IMG/VR virus record: IMGVR_UViG_3300048929_000057
Coordinates: 1 to 40,796 of that record
Strand: one strand, 5' to 3'
DNA from: a virus
Length of the DNA stretch: 40,796 bases
The notes beneath the pieces were generated by a model. It did not search any database, was not told the origin of the DNA, and saw only the letters and a program-made list of their open reading frames with translations. Numbering within the stretch: position 1 is the first letter of the stretch; each line of letters opens with the position of its first letter. The translations under genes and the position numbers were made by a program. Shown here piece after piece: positions 7,643 to 17,340 of the stretch.

Positions 7643-8083
7643 ATGATCCTCGACAAACTGTTGATGTTCTCCGAAGCGCAGGCGGTTACGGCTTCTGCTG
7701 CTTCAACTGACGTTATCGACCTGGCCCCTATCGATGGCACCCGACGCGATATCGGCGTTGGCGATCCTCTGGAGTTCTGGGCAAACGTGAATACCACTGC
7801 AACTGCAGCTGGTGCCGCCACCCTGAACGTCCAGCTGCAGACCAGCCCGGATAACTCCACCTGGACCACTATCTACGACAGCGGCACGCTGGCACTGGCG
7901 GCGTTGACCGCTGGCAAGCGCCTGTTCTCTACCAAGGTTCCGGCTGGCGTCCAGCGCTATCTGCGTGTCAACTACGTGGTCGGTACCGGGCCGCTTACCG
8001 CTGGCGCGTTCACCTCGGGTATTAACCTGGATGTTGATAACAACACTCCATACTACCCAACCCGTTCCAAAGTGACTGGCTAA
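7643..8083 (+). CDS. Capsid cement protein, Bbp16-like
   Basis: The protein has 146 residues and begins MILDKLLMFSEAQAVTASAAS. It continues as a beta-rich, Thr/Ala/Gly-rich sandwich: DPLEFWANVNTTATAAGAATLNVQLQTSPDNSTWTTIYDSG, then KVPAGVQRYLRVNYVVGTGPLTAGAFTSGIN. This is the pattern of the Bbp16 family that trimerises on BPP-1-type capsids. Directly downstream of the major capsid gene, it should bind the shell exterior and strengthen it against packaged DNA pressure. Confidence 0.85.
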   Translation: MILDKLLMFSEAQAVTASAASTDVIDLAPIDGTRRDIGVGDPLEFWANVNTTATAAGAATLNVQLQTSPDNSTWTTIYDSGTLALAALTAGKRLFSTKVPAGVQRYLRVNYVVGTGPLTAGAFTSGINLDVDNNTPYYPTRSKVTG

Positions 8084-8093
8084 GGTGATGGCA

Positions 8094-8444
8094 ATGGAAA
8101 AAGCAAAATACCGCGTCCTGCGCTTATCCCATATTCACAACAACCTCTGGCCGGAAGGCTCTGAGATTGAATATGACGGTGAGCCAGGGTCGGCACTGGA
8201 GCCGATCAACGCAGCGGCAGAGAAAGCCAAAGCGGCAGCTCTTAAAAAGCGTGGTCTTGAGTTTGTTAAGCCAGAGTTGAAAGTTGACGATGGCAATAGC
8301 AATGACGATACCAGCGGTGATGACGATCTGGAGAAGCTACGCGAAGAGTATGAATTGCTCTTCAACGATAAGCCGCATCCAAATACCGGCGTCAAAACGC
8401 TCCGCGAGAAGATCGCAGAGAAGCGTGCAGAACTGGACGTCTAA
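8094..8444 (+). CDS. Head-associated protein with a C-terminal HeH/LEM-like motif
   Basis: About 116 residues from MEKAKYRVLRLSHIHNNLWPEGSEIEYDGEPG. AAGGTG six bases upstream favours ATG 8094 over the ATG at 8088. The middle is charged and flexible (VDDGNSNDDTSGDDDLEK). The end, LREEYELLFNDKPHPNTGVKTLREKIAEK, resembles the short helix-extended-loop-helix module found at the ends of several phage head proteins. It is probably a minor head protein; the function is not known. Confidence 0.6.
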   Translation: MEKAKYRVLRLSHIHNNLWPEGSEIEYDGEPGSALEPINAAAEKAKAAALKKRGLEFVKPELKVDDGNSNDDTSGDDDLEKLREEYELLFNDKPHPNTGVKTLREKIAEKRAELDV

Positions 8445-8461
8445 GCCTCGCGAATCAAACA

Positions 8462-8482
8462 GGGGGCTTCGGCCCCCTTCTT
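8462..8482 (+). terminator. Intrinsic terminator with UUCG loop inside the virion operon
   Basis: GGGGGC-TTCG-GCCCCC is followed by TTCTT. A six-GC stem with a UUCG tetraloop is very stable. With only four U residues in the tail it is probably a partial terminator that lowers expression after the highly expressed capsid and cement genes. Confidence 0.75.
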
Positions 8483-8495
8483 GCAGGAGTCAGTT

Positions 8496-8819
8496 ATGGA
8501 ACTGGTAAACCTTAAAACCGGCACCGATACCTATCAGGATGAGGATGGTAAAACCCAGACTCGTGATGATTATCCGTGGGGCCTGTGCATTAGCCTGGAC
8601 AATGACACGCTGAACAGACTCGGAATTACCACTCCACCAGTTGGTGGCATGGTGATGATTACTGCTAAGGCACTCGTTAAATCAACCTCTGAGCGCCAGG
8701 ACGAAGACGGAGTGTGCCGCCGGGCAGAACTGCAGATCACCGATATGGCAATGGCGCCTGATTCCAGCGAACCGCCAAAGACGGCAGCACAAACTCTCTA
8801 TGGTGGGGAGGACGATTAA
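8496..8819 (+). CDS. Capsid staple (decoration) protein, epsilon15 gp10-like
   Basis: The protein has 107 residues from MELVNLKTG, with AGGAG nine bases upstream. The signature DDYPWGLCISLDNDTLNRLGI, followed by VGGMVMITAKALV and RRAELQITDMAM, is that of the staple proteins that pin capsomers together in epsilon15-like phages. Its length is close to that of epsilon15 gp10. It is separated from the other head genes by a strong hairpin, which may set its dose. Confidence 0.85.
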   Translation: MELVNLKTGTDTYQDEDGKTQTRDDYPWGLCISLDNDTLNRLGITTPPVGGMVMITAKALVKSTSERQDEDGVCRRAELQITDMAMAPDSSEPPKTAAQTLYGGEDD

Positions 8820-9424
8820 TGGCCTCCGTAATCGAGATCTGCAACCGCGCGCTGAGCAATATCGGCAACAGCCGCAGCATTAACAGCCTGAACGAGGCTA
8901 GCAAAGAAGCGGATCAATGCTCCTTGCATTTTGATGCGTGCCGCGATGCTGCGCTGGCGGACTTCGACTGGAACTTTGCCACCAAGAGGTTGGCGCTGGC
9001 CGATACCAACAATCCGCCGCCGGACTGGGCTTATTCCTACCAGTACCCGACTGACTGCCTGCGCATCACTGAAATTATGGTGCCCGGAGTTCGTAATCCG
9101 ACAGCTGCCATGCGCATCAACTATGAGGTCGGCGCAAACGGTGAAGGCACTGGGAAGTTGATCTACACCGACCAGCCACAGGCGTGGATGAAATACATCG
9201 CGCGCGTCACTGATGTGAACATGTTCGATCCAATTTTCATGGAGGCGCTGTCCTGGCGTCTGGCGGCCGCTATCAATATGCCGCTCACCGGCAGTGCCGA
9301 TCTCGGAAACAATGCGCTGAACATGTACCGCAACGTCATCCTGAGCGCGGGCTCGCACAGCCAGAACGAATCCCAGGAGCCGCAGCCACCAGTCGATGAG
9401 TTTACTGCAGCGAGGTTGTCATAA
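8819..9424 (+). CDS. Tail tube adaptor protein (T7 gp11-like)
   Basis: A 201-residue protein. MASVIEICNRALSNIGNSRSINSLNEASKEADQCSLHFDACRDAALADFDWNFATKRLAL is characteristic of podoviral tail tubular protein A: small N-terminal helices and an LxDFDWNFA segment. It also carries YPTDCLRI and a FMEALSWRLAAAI helix. Twelve copies should bind under the portal and connect it to the nozzle. It starts one base before the end of the staple gene and its last base is the first base of the nozzle start. Confidence 0.88.
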   Translation: MASVIEICNRALSNIGNSRSINSLNEASKEADQCSLHFDACRDAALADFDWNFATKRLALADTNNPPPDWAYSYQYPTDCLRITEIMVPGVRNPTAAMRINYEVGANGEGTGKLIYTDQPQAWMKYIARVTDVNMFDPIFMEALSWRLAAAINMPLTGSADLGNNALNMYRNVILSAGSHSQNESQEPQPPVDEFTAARLS

Positions 9425-11895
9425 TGACTATCAGCTGGATACAGCCGAGCTTTGCCGGCGGTGAGATTGGCCCGTCGCTGTACGGGCGCATTGACATGTC
9501 GAAGTATCAGGTTGCGCTGCGCAAGTGCGACAACTTCATTGTTCGGCAGTATGGCGGCGTGGAGAATCGCCCGGGAACGCGCTTCGTCGGCGAAGCAAAA
9601 TATTTGAACAAAAAATGCCGCCTTATCCCGTTCCAGTTCTCGACCGTACAGACCTATGCGCTGGAGTTCGGCGACGGCTACATGCGCGTTATCAAAGACG
9701 GCTCATATGTGCTGAACAGCAGCAATGTGATCTACGAACTGGCGATGCCGTATGCAGAAGCAGACCTGTTCCGCATCAAATTCACGCAGAGCGCCGACGT
9801 GCTTACACTGGTTCACCCGGCCTACCCGCCGAAGGAACTGCGTCGCTACGCTCACGACAACTGGCAGATCGTCGATGTCACCACCAAAAACGGACCGTTC
9901 GAAGATATCAACGTTGACGAGTCAGTGAAGGTGTACGCCAGCGCCAGCACTGGTACCATTACGCTGACGGCAAACGCCTCTATCTTCGGTGCTGAGCAGG
10001 TTGGAAAACTATTTTACCTTGAGCAGCCTGCTGTTGACTCTGTGCCTGTCTGGGAGACTGGAAAGACAACTGCTATCAACGATGTGCGTCGTGCTGACAG
10101 CAACTATTACCGGGCCAATACTGCTGGAAAGACCGGCACCCTTAGACCTTCTCATACTGAAGGCATGTCATGGGATGGGTGGGGCGGAACAGGATCAACT
10201 GATACCGGCATACAGTGGGAATACCTGCACAGTGGATTCGGCATTGTACGCATCACTGCAGCGGCAGGAACAACCGCCACCGCCACGGTAATAAGCTTCA
10301 TCCCTTCCCAGGTTGTAGGATCTGCAAATGGCAGCTACAAGTGGGCGCGCTATGCCTGGAACAGCGTAAATGGCTATCCAAGCACCGTTGTTTACTACCA
10401 GCAGCGTCTTTACTTCGCCGCTTCCACCTCGTACCCGCAAACCATCTGGGCAAGCCGTACAGGTGATTACAAGGACTTCGGTAAGAACAACCCTATTCAG
10501 GATGACGATCGCATAATCTACACCTACGCCGGGCGACAGGTTAATGAGATCCGTCACCTTATTGACGTCGGCACCCTGGTCGCGCTGACATCTGGCGGTG
10601 AATATACGATATCCGGAGACCAGAATAAGGTCCTGACGCCATCAGCTTTTGCATTCAGCTCTCAGGGCAACAACGGCTCCAGCAATGTGCCTCCTATCGC
10701 CGTGGCAAACATCGCGCTGTTCATCCAGGAGAAGGGCAGCGTGGTCCGCGATCTGGCGTACTCTTTCGACGTGGACGGGTACCAGGGAACTGACCTGACG
10801 ATACTGGCAAACCACCTTTTCCAGAAGCGCAGCATTGTCGACTGGTCATTCTGTATCGTGCCGTACAGCAGTGCGTTTTGTATCCGCGACGACGGAAAAC
10901 TGCTGGTGCTGACCTATCTTCGCGATCAGCAAGTTTTCGCCTGGGCGCCACAGTCCAGCGCCGGTAAATACGAAAGCACATGCTGCATCAGTGAAGGAAA
11001 CGAAGATGCTGTTTATTTCGTGGTTAACCGCACAATCAACGGCCAGACGAAACGTTATATCGAGCGCCTGTCAAGCCGCCTGTTTACCAGCGATGAAGAT
11101 GCGTTCTTTGTCGACTGCGGACTGAGCTATGACGGGCGCAATACCTCAACACGCACAATGACCATCAGCGGAGGCACTGGCGACTGGAGCTACCAGGTAG
11201 ACTACCCGGTGACGATTAGCGGTGGGGCATATTTCGTAAGCACTGATGTTGGCGCTCAGATCCAGTTCCCGTACTCAGAAACGAATCCTGATACTGGCGC
11301 GGTGGTTGCGAAAGAATTACGCGGCGATATTGCTTCGGTGACCAGCAGCACGGCGGTAGTTGTGCGCTTTAACCGTAACGTTCCTGCAGTGCTGCGCAAT
11401 GCGGCTACAACTAACTGGCAGATGGCCCGTCAGACGTTCGGCGGCCTGTCACACCTCGAAGGGCAGACCGTAAAAATTCTTTCTGACGCCAGCGTTGAGC
11501 CTGACAAAACAGTTTCTGGTGGCGCTGTCACGCTAGAATCGCCGGGCGCAGTGGTGCACATCGGACTACCAATCATCGCAGAGTTCGAAACTCTGGACAT
11601 CAACATCAACGGGCAGGAAACGCTGCTGGATAAAAAGCAGGTTATCCCGACTGTCACGATGGTGGTCAATGCCAGCCGCGGTATCTGGGCAACCACGCCT
11701 GGCGGAACGTGGTACGAGTATCCGCAGCGTGAGTTCGAGTTTTACGACGACCCGGTTGATGATGCTACCGGTAAGGTTGAGGTGAAGCTCGACAGCAACT
11801 GGGATAAAAACGGACGCGTTAAGGTGCGTCAACTCGATCCTCTTCCGCTTTCAGTTCTGGCTGTAATACCACGCCTTGCCGTAGGGGGATTCTGA
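9424..11895 (+). CDS. Tail tube nozzle protein (T7 gp12-like)
   Basis: An 823-residue protein beginning MTISWIQPSFAGGEIGPSLYGRIDMSKYQVALRKCDNFIVRQYGGVENRPGTRFVGEAK, a very typical N-terminus for podoviral tail tubular protein B. Beta-rich repeats follow, including a propeller-like middle (QRLYFAASTSYPQTIWASRTGDYKDFG). It would form the hexameric nozzle that channels DNA and holds the tailspikes. The stop overlaps the next start (TGATG). Confidence 0.9.
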   Translation: MTISWIQPSFAGGEIGPSLYGRIDMSKYQVALRKCDNFIVRQYGGVENRPGTRFVGEAKYLNKKCRLIPFQFSTVQTYALEFGDGYMRVIKDGSYVLNSSNVIYELAMPYAEADLFRIKFTQSADVLTLVHPAYPPKELRRYAHDNWQIVDVTTKNGPFEDINVDESVKVYASASTGTITLTANASIFGAEQVGKLFYLEQPAVDSVPVWETGKTTAINDVRRADSNYYRANTAGKTGTLRPSHTEGMSWDGWGGTGSTDTGIQWEYLHSGFGIVRITAAAGTTATATVISFIPSQVVGSANGSYKWARYAWNSVNGYPSTVVYYQQRLYFAASTSYPQTIWASRTGDYKDFGKNNPIQDDDRIIYTYAGRQVNEIRHLIDVGTLVALTSGGEYTISGDQNKVLTPSAFAFSSQGNNGSSNVPPIAVANIALFIQEKGSVVRDLAYSFDVDGYQGTDLTILANHLFQKRSIVDWSFCIVPYSSAFCIRDDGKLLVLTYLRDQQVFAWAPQSSAGKYESTCCISEGNEDAVYFVVNRTINGQTKRYIERLSSRLFTSDEDAFFVDCGLSYDGRNTSTRTMTISGGTGDWSYQVDYPVTISGGAYFVSTDVGAQIQFPYSETNPDTGAVVAKELRGDIASVTSSTAVVVRFNRNVPAVLRNAATTNWQMARQTFGGLSHLEGQTVKILSDASVEPDKTVSGGAVTLESPGAVVHIGLPIIAEFETLDININGQETLLDKKQVIPTVTMVVNASRGIWATTPGGTWYEYPQREFEFYDDPVDDATGKVEVKLDSNWDKNGRVKVRQLDPLPLSVLAVIPRLAVGGF

Positions 11896-12359
11896 TGCTT
11901 AATGCTCAAATTGTACCGGCCACCGCAGAGCATATCGAAGCCATGCTTCCGTATGTCCGCCAGGCAGACGTCGATGAATTTCTGGCGACAAACGGGTGGG
12001 GCCCACGCCGCGTGCTTGAAACCGGGCTGCGCACGTCAACATTCTGCTGCGCAGGACTGGTCAACGGTGAGGTGGTGACCATATTCGGAGTGGCCCCGGC
12101 ATCAATGATCGGCGGCAGCGGAATCCCATGGCTGGTAGGCACTGACGCGCTGGAGAAATACCAGCGCACCTTCCTTCGCCGGTGCGGGAAAGTGGTCAAT
12201 GCAATGCTGTCCGTTTACCCGTATCTTGAAAATTATGTTGATGCCCGCAACCACGTTGCTCGCGTATGGCTTCACTGGCTTGGTTTCACTATTGAAGAGC
12301 CTAAGCCGTATGGCATCCAGCGTCTCCCGTTCCACCGTTTCCACATGGAGAGAAAATAA
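11895..12359 (+). CDS. T7 gp13-like protein, GNAT fold (DUF2833)
   Basis: A 154-residue protein with an acetyltransferase-like arrangement: IVPATAEHIEAMLPYVRQADVDEF at the start, then CCAGLVNGEVVTIFGVAP, and finally the C-terminal YVDARNHVARVWLHWLGFTIEEPKPYG. Members lie at this exact place in T7-like phages and are needed for assembly of the internal proteins without remaining in the virion. The acetyl-CoA binding residues are poorly conserved, so enzymatic activity is uncertain. Confidence 0.8.
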   Translation: MLNAQIVPATAEHIEAMLPYVRQADVDEFLATNGWGPRRVLETGLRTSTFCCAGLVNGEVVTIFGVAPASMIGGSGIPWLVGTDALEKYQRTFLRRCGKVVNAMLSVYPYLENYVDARNHVARVWLHWLGFTIEEPKPYGIQRLPFHRFHMERK

Positions 12360-12898
12360 TGTGTAGCCCAGCGATCGCACTGGTTGCTGTCACGGTAGCC
12401 TCAGCTGCCGCCAGCGCATACAGCCAGAACCAGCAGGCAAAATATACTTCTGCTGTTGCTGAGAAGAACGCAGATATTGCTGAAGCTCAGGCGCAGGACT
12501 CAATCAACAGAGGTAACGCTCAGGCTGACGAGATTCGCCGCCGTAACCGCCAGGCTGCAGGTAGCCAGGCAGCAATGATGGGGGCAACAGGAGCCGAACT
12601 CTCCACAGGTAACGCGCTGGATATCTTCGGTGATACTGCACAGTTTGGTGCTCTCGATGCACTGACAACGGTAAATAACGCCCAGCGTGAGGCATATGGA
12701 TATCAGGTGCAGGGCAGTAATTTCCAGTCTCAGGCTGATGCGACTCGCAGCGCAAATAGTGCCGCAATGACACAGACGCTACTGACAACTCCATTAAAGG
12801 CATACGGTGCGTATCAGATGGGTGGTGGAACCTGGTCTCCATTCAGCCAGAAGGCTGCGCCAATCAGTGCAGCTGTCGGCACCAGAACAGGTCGCTAA
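12359..12898 (+). CDS. Internal virion (ejection) protein, T7 gp14-like
   Basis: A 179-residue protein. A hydrophobic N-terminal helix (PAIALVAVTVASAAASAYSQNQQA) is followed by an Ala/Gln-rich amphipathic helix, GATGAELSTGNALDIFGDTAQFGALDALT and a C-terminal TTPLKAYGAYQMGG segment. This matches T7 gp14, which is ejected first and forms the outer-membrane part of the DNA channel. It lies between the gp13-like gene and the large ejection proteins and overlaps the former by one base. Confidence 0.85.
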   Translation: MCSPAIALVAVTVASAAASAYSQNQQAKYTSAVAEKNADIAEAQAQDSINRGNAQADEIRRRNRQAAGSQAAMMGATGAELSTGNALDIFGDTAQFGALDALTTVNNAQREAYGYQVQGSNFQSQADATRSANSAAMTQTLLTTPLKAYGAYQMGGGTWSPFSQKAAPISAAVGTRTGR

Positions 12899-12907
12899 GG
12901 AGACATC

Positions 12908-15436
12908 ATGCCAACAGTACCAACTGTAAACGGTCGTCAGGTAGAAAGCAGGGGATTCCAGTCTCCAGGCCTTCAGGCATTCAACACGCCGCAAACTGCT
13001 GACGTGCTTGGTCAGACCGCAGAGCAATATGCAGGCGCATTAGCGCAGGCCAAGCAACGCGCAGATGTTGCCCAGGCCCAGGATGCATCCCTGCAGCTCA
13101 GCCAGATTTCCAGCGATCTACTGACGAATCCTGATACCGGCCTGCTCAATATGCAGGGTAAAAATGCGCTCGGTAAGGGTCAGGAGTATACCCAGCAATT
13201 CGACTCGAAGGTTGAGCAGATTGCGATGACGCTACCGGAAGGTTCCCGCGCCGGATTCATGCAGCAGGCGCAGCAGCAGCGTATCCAGTTCACCTCTCAG
13301 GCCGGTCGCCATGAGATAACACAGCTGAATGCCTATGAAGAAGGCCAGTTCCAGGCGACGTTGACGAATAACGGGAAACTGGCGGCATCTGCTTACGGCG
13401 ACAATGCCAATTACGTGCTGTACAACCAGCAGACCTTCCAGCAAATCGACGACTACGGCGCCGCGCATGGCTGGAGCCCTGAACAGATTCAGGCGAAAAA
13501 GATTGAATTCAAGGAAAAGGTTGCCGACGCTTCGCTGTCTCAGTGGTCCGCAAATAACGCCATCGACTTTATTCACAGCAATGGCGAGCTCAGTGACACA
13601 GCAACAGGCTCTCGACGTGCGGTATCGGAAGGCGGTTCAGGGGATGGCTCACGCGGCATCCGCAATAACAACCCGGGCAACCTCGAGTACAGCAAAACAA
13701 ATCCGTGGATTGGACAGACCGGTGATGACGGCCGATTTGCCAAATTCGAAACACCAGAGCATGGCATTCGCGCGCTGGGTCGCAACCTGCTGTCGTACCA
13801 GCGTCAGGGCATTGATACCGTTAGCGACATCATTAACCGCTGGGCCCCGCCGTCTGACAATAACAATACCGACGCATACATCAAGGCGGTATGTGCACAG
13901 CTCGGCGTAACGGCAGATCAGCAGCTGGACGCGTCAAACCCTGACACTCTCAAAGCGCTGTGCGCCGCTATCATCCACCATGAAAACGGAAGCCAGCCGT
14001 ATACTGACCAGCAACTTTCTACTGGCGTAAGCGCGGCAATCGGTCTCTCTCAGTTGCCGACCAGCACCAAGCGCTATACAGGCAATGCTGCGTTCGACGC
14101 TGCATCTCCTGAAGCGCAGGCAACCTTCCTCCGCCAGGCTGACCAAATACGCAAGCAGCAGCAGGCGGAGTATCGCACCAGCATTGACAGCCGGGTACGT
14201 GACGCCAGCGCGGCATACATGCGTGGCGTTGATTTTCCTGATGCGCCAACACAGACCGACTTCATGGCTGCCTACGGCGTGCGGGAAGGTAACCTGCGGT
14301 ACACAGAGTTCAGGAATACGCAGATCGCCGGCCAGTACATCGGGTCATTCCGTAACATGCCGACGAGCAGCATCACAGCCTACGTTGATCAGCTTCGCCC
14401 GGGAACTGGAGAAACAGGCGAAGGTTACGCCTCTCGCGCTGAATTGTTCGATCAGGTGTCGGCGGCTGCCACGAAGGTTATCAGCCAGCGCCAGAACAAC
14501 CCGTTCAATGCTGCCGTGGAGATCGGCGCGTACAAGCCGCTATCCAGCAATAATCCGAACGACATTACGGCAGAGGTTGCCAACCGTTTCTCATCTCAGG
14601 AAAGCCTGCGCGCGCTTGGCATTAATGCGCCGATCCTTTCCAGTGAAGAGGCCGCTGCTCTTTCCGAGCAGGTGCGCGGCACAAAAGACGTAAACCAGAC
14701 CATCAGCCTGTTGCAGAGCATGGGTGAAACTCTTTCGGCCCCGGCGATGCGCCAGGTCGCATCCGCCATTGCGCCTAACAACGCAGCCACTGCCTATTCC
14801 GCGCTGCTGCTGGGGACGCCGGATAACCAGTACGACAACAAAAAGCCATCCATCGCATACAGTCAGTTCATTGGCTACAAGCCAACCATGAACAAGTACG
14901 ACGTATCGAAGGTGATCCTGGCCGGTGACCAGTTGCTGAACCCGACGAAGGCAATGAAAGATGCTGGCATAACCCCTGTACAGTTGCCGAGCGAAGATAA
15001 GCTGAAACGCGCATTCGACGATCAGGTGGGTAACTCTTTTGCCAATAACCCGCAGGCGCGCCAGCTGAGCTACAACCTGTTCAAAGCAGCCTACGCCGGG
15101 ATCGCTTATCAGTCAGGTGATGCCTCCATGACGCGCACTGATGCAGCTAACTCAGACGTGGTGGAGAAAGCAGCTCAGTACGCCACAGGCGGCGTGTACA
15201 AGGGCTTTAACGGTGGAGACGTGGTAATGCCTTTCGGCATGGACAAATCCACTTTCAAGGACCGCTACACCGCATCTGCGCAGCAGGCGCTGAAAGAAGC
15301 CGGGCTGAACGTCAACGCCGCGTCAAACTTCACCCCTGTTAATGTCGGTAACAACCAGTACCGGCTGGTCAGCGGCAGCGGGCGCTGGGCGACGGATCCG
15401 AAAACCAATGAAGCTATCGTCGTGAGGGTTGAATAA
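12908..15436 (+). CDS. Internal virion (ejection) protein with a lytic transglycosylase-like domain
   Basis: An 842-residue protein. After a helical, Gln-rich N-terminus there is a linker, GGSGDGS, and then RGIRNNNPGNLEYSK followed by RFAKFETPEHGIRALGRNLLSYQRQG near residues 245-300. That is a peptidoglycan-degrading motif found in phage structural proteins. It probably opens the murein layer locally during ejection and forms part of the trans-envelope channel. T7 keeps this activity in gp16, so the domain order differs here. The C-terminal part is helical with no clear motif. Confidence 0.82.
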   Translation: MPTVPTVNGRQVESRGFQSPGLQAFNTPQTADVLGQTAEQYAGALAQAKQRADVAQAQDASLQLSQISSDLLTNPDTGLLNMQGKNALGKGQEYTQQFDSKVEQIAMTLPEGSRAGFMQQAQQQRIQFTSQAGRHEITQLNAYEEGQFQATLTNNGKLAASAYGDNANYVLYNQQTFQQIDDYGAAHGWSPEQIQAKKIEFKEKVADASLSQWSANNAIDFIHSNGELSDTATGSRRAVSEGGSGDGSRGIRNNNPGNLEYSKTNPWIGQTGDDGRFAKFETPEHGIRALGRNLLSYQRQGIDTVSDIINRWAPPSDNNNTDAYIKAVCAQLGVTADQQLDASNPDTLKALCAAIIHHENGSQPYTDQQLSTGVSAAIGLSQLPTSTKRYTGNAAFDAASPEAQATFLRQADQIRKQQQAEYRTSIDSRVRDASAAYMRGVDFPDAPTQTDFMAAYGVREGNLRYTEFRNTQIAGQYIGSFRNMPTSSITAYVDQLRPGTGETGEGYASRAELFDQVSAAATKVISQRQNNPFNAAVEIGAYKPLSSNNPNDITAEVANRFSSQESLRALGINAPILSSEEAAALSEQVRGTKDVNQTISLLQSMGETLSAPAMRQVASAIAPNNAATAYSALLLGTPDNQYDNKKPSIAYSQFIGYKPTMNKYDVSKVILAGDQLLNPTKAMKDAGITPVQLPSEDKLKRAFDDQVGNSFANNPQARQLSYNLFKAAYAGIAYQSGDASMTRTDAANSDVVEKAAQYATGGVYKGFNGGDVVMPFGMDKSTFKDRYTASAQQALKEAGLNVNAASNFTPVNVGNNQYRLVSGSGRWATDPKTNEAIVVRVE

Positions 15437-17340
15437 TGTCTGATGTATTTTCTCTGGCACCGGAAGGCCAGGCATGGACCGATGACAAAACGGCGGCCAA
15501 CCCTGCGCGACCTGAAGACTACGAACCGACATTCTTCCAGGGCTCAATCGCTGCGCCGGTGCGCGGCGTGGCGGAAGGTACTCTCGGTCTGGCGCAGTCA
15601 GCTGTTGGATTCAGTAAGCGCCTGATCAGCGATCCGGCATTCACCGCCGACGTTGCGCCGACGGTCAATATCTTTCGAGTGATGTTTCCCGATGCCGACA
15701 AAACGCTGAATGACGCCTACGACACGATCGGCAAACAGCTACAGGATGCGCGCGGGTATGTGAAGCCTGATGCCGGTAGCCAGGGTACTGCTGCCGAGGT
15801 GCTTTATGGTCTCGGGCAGTTCGTTCCAGCCATCGGTGCAACCATTGTCGGCGGCCCGACCGTCGGCGCTGCGACAGCATTCAGCTCTACGTATGAACAG
15901 TCCTATCAGGATTTCAAAGGGAAGGGTGTCGATGAATCAACAGCGCGCAACCTGGCAACACAGCAGAGCCTTTTTAATGCTGCCGGGATGGCCTTGCCTG
16001 CTGCCGTCGGCACCACACTGGCAACGCGCATCGCCTCTGGTGTCGCAATCAACACCGGTTTCGGCGGCCTTAACCGTTACTCCGTCGGCGAAACGCTGGA
16101 AGAAAAAGGCTACACCGAGATGGCGAAGCAGTACCGTGTATTCGACGGTCAGGCCATGCTGGTGGATGCGGTGCTGGGTGGCGCCTTTGGTGGGGCTCAC
16201 CACCTGGCCGCGCGCAATGCTGACGTACCGCCACCGCCAGATGCTGAAGCACCAATCCCGGCGGCAGAGGTACAGAGCGCTCCGGATAATTCTCCACAGA
16301 CTCAGGGTGAAGCTGCGTCGCAACCAGCTCCATTGGGTGATGGACCTGCTGCGCAAGATGCCCCGCAGGTAACCTACGAATCACGAATTGCTGAATTGCA
16401 GCAGAACGCAGAGCAGCTTTTATCCCGCGGCGACAGGAAGGTGTGGCAGTCAGAAGTTGCTAACGGTGAGCGTACTGTAGCAAAACTTGAGGCTCAGGAT
16501 AAATCCATCCGTGATGCGGCTCCAACTGGAAGCGCCGGAGCTAACCGCCGGTATTATGCAGAAAACAGGGCGAAACTTGATGACATAGCCAGTCAACTTA
16601 CTGCTGCAAGGGAACGTCTTCAGAATGCCCGAGATACTCTCGCTCCACATCAGCAGGGCGGTCAGTTTTATGAGGCGCGTGCGGACTTATCACGCATTCA
16701 GCAGGGGATCATTCCTGAGAGTATGCGCGGTCTTGTCCGTGAGACACCCATTAAACCAAGCGATATTGATGCTGCTCACGCGCTGAATGAAGGTCTTTAT
16801 TACGATCTTGAATCGGCGCCTGTCCTGCACGCCAGCAACGAGAGCATCAACAGCCATGTGGCAGCTATGGACGAAGCATACCGCCAGCTGAATGACGGCC
16901 AGCCCGTTAACGTCGGAATGATGGCGCGCGGGCTGGATGGTCCCGCCCGGCCCGGCATGCTGGAATCTGCAAACGAGCAGTACCATGCAATGCAGCAGGT
17001 TTTCGAAGAGAATGGTGTCAGGTATGAAACGCCATCGGAACTGACTGGAGATGCTCCGGCGCCGCGCGCCGAAAGTGCTTTCACAGCAGCAGACGAAACA
17101 GGCGGTCAGGTCAGTGTTGATCCTGACACCGGACAGGCGATTTCATCAAACAGTTACGACCTGATGGCGGCGCGCGATATGGCGACCACTAATCCGGATC
17201 TGACAATTACGCACCCCGACACCGGGCAGCCGGCGAAACTCTCCGATGTTCTGGCTGATTTTGATGAGCAAATTCAGACCGTGCAGAAAGAATCGAAAGT
17301 GTATTCAGTCGCCGCGGCGTGCTTCCTGAGGAACCCATAA
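15436..17340 (+). CDS. Internal virion (ejection) protein, membrane-active
   Basis: A 634-residue protein. Residues 30-90 carry a Gly/Ala-rich region (APVRGVAEGTLGLAQSAVGFSKRL). Residues 115-260 are strongly hydrophobic and glycine-rich (VLYGLGQFVPAIGATIVGGPTVGAATAFSSTYEQSY, then AAGMALPAAVGTTLATRIASGVAIN), as expected for a segment that inserts in membrane. A Pro/Ala linker and a long charged helix (YESRIAELQQNAEQLLSRGDRKVW) follow. It is one of three successive ejection proteins; no enzymatic motif was recognised. The stop overlaps the next ATG (TAATG). Confidence 0.72.
   Translation: MSDVFSLAPEGQAWTDDKTAANPARPEDYEPTFFQGSIAAPVRGVAEGTLGLAQSAVGFSKRLISDPAFTADVAPTVNIFRVMFPDADKTLNDAYDTIGKQLQDARGYVKPDAGSQGTAAEVLYGLGQFVPAIGATIVGGPTVGAATAFSSTYEQSYQDFKGKGVDESTARNLATQQSLFNAAGMALPAAVGTTLATRIASGVAINTGFGGLNRYSVGETLEEKGYTEMAKQYRVFDGQAMLVDAVLGGAFGGAHHLAARNADVPPPPDAEAPIPAAEVQSAPDNSPQTQGEAASQPAPLGDGPAAQDAPQVTYESRIAELQQNAEQLLSRGDRKVWQSEVANGERTVAKLEAQDKSIRDAAPTGSAGANRRYYAENRAKLDDIASQLTAARERLQNARDTLAPHQQGGQFYEARADLSRIQQGIIPESMRGLVRETPIKPSDIDAAHALNEGLYYDLESAPVLHASNESINSHVAAMDEAYRQLNDGQPVNVGMMARGLDGPARPGMLESANEQYHAMQQVFEENGVRYETPSELTGDAPAPRAESAFTAADETGGQVSVDPDTGQAISSNSYDLMAARDMATTNPDLTITHPDTGQPAKLSDVLADFDEQIQTVQKESKVYSVAAACFLRNP

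Noticed and set aside
14085-14693. + strand ORF of 202 residues inside the transglycosylase ejection protein
   Set aside because: Alternate-frame shadow; Arg/Ser-rich, no start signal.
15770-16372. + strand ORF of 200 residues
   Set aside because: Alternate frame of the 634-residue ejection protein; no ribosome binding site and low-complexity composition.
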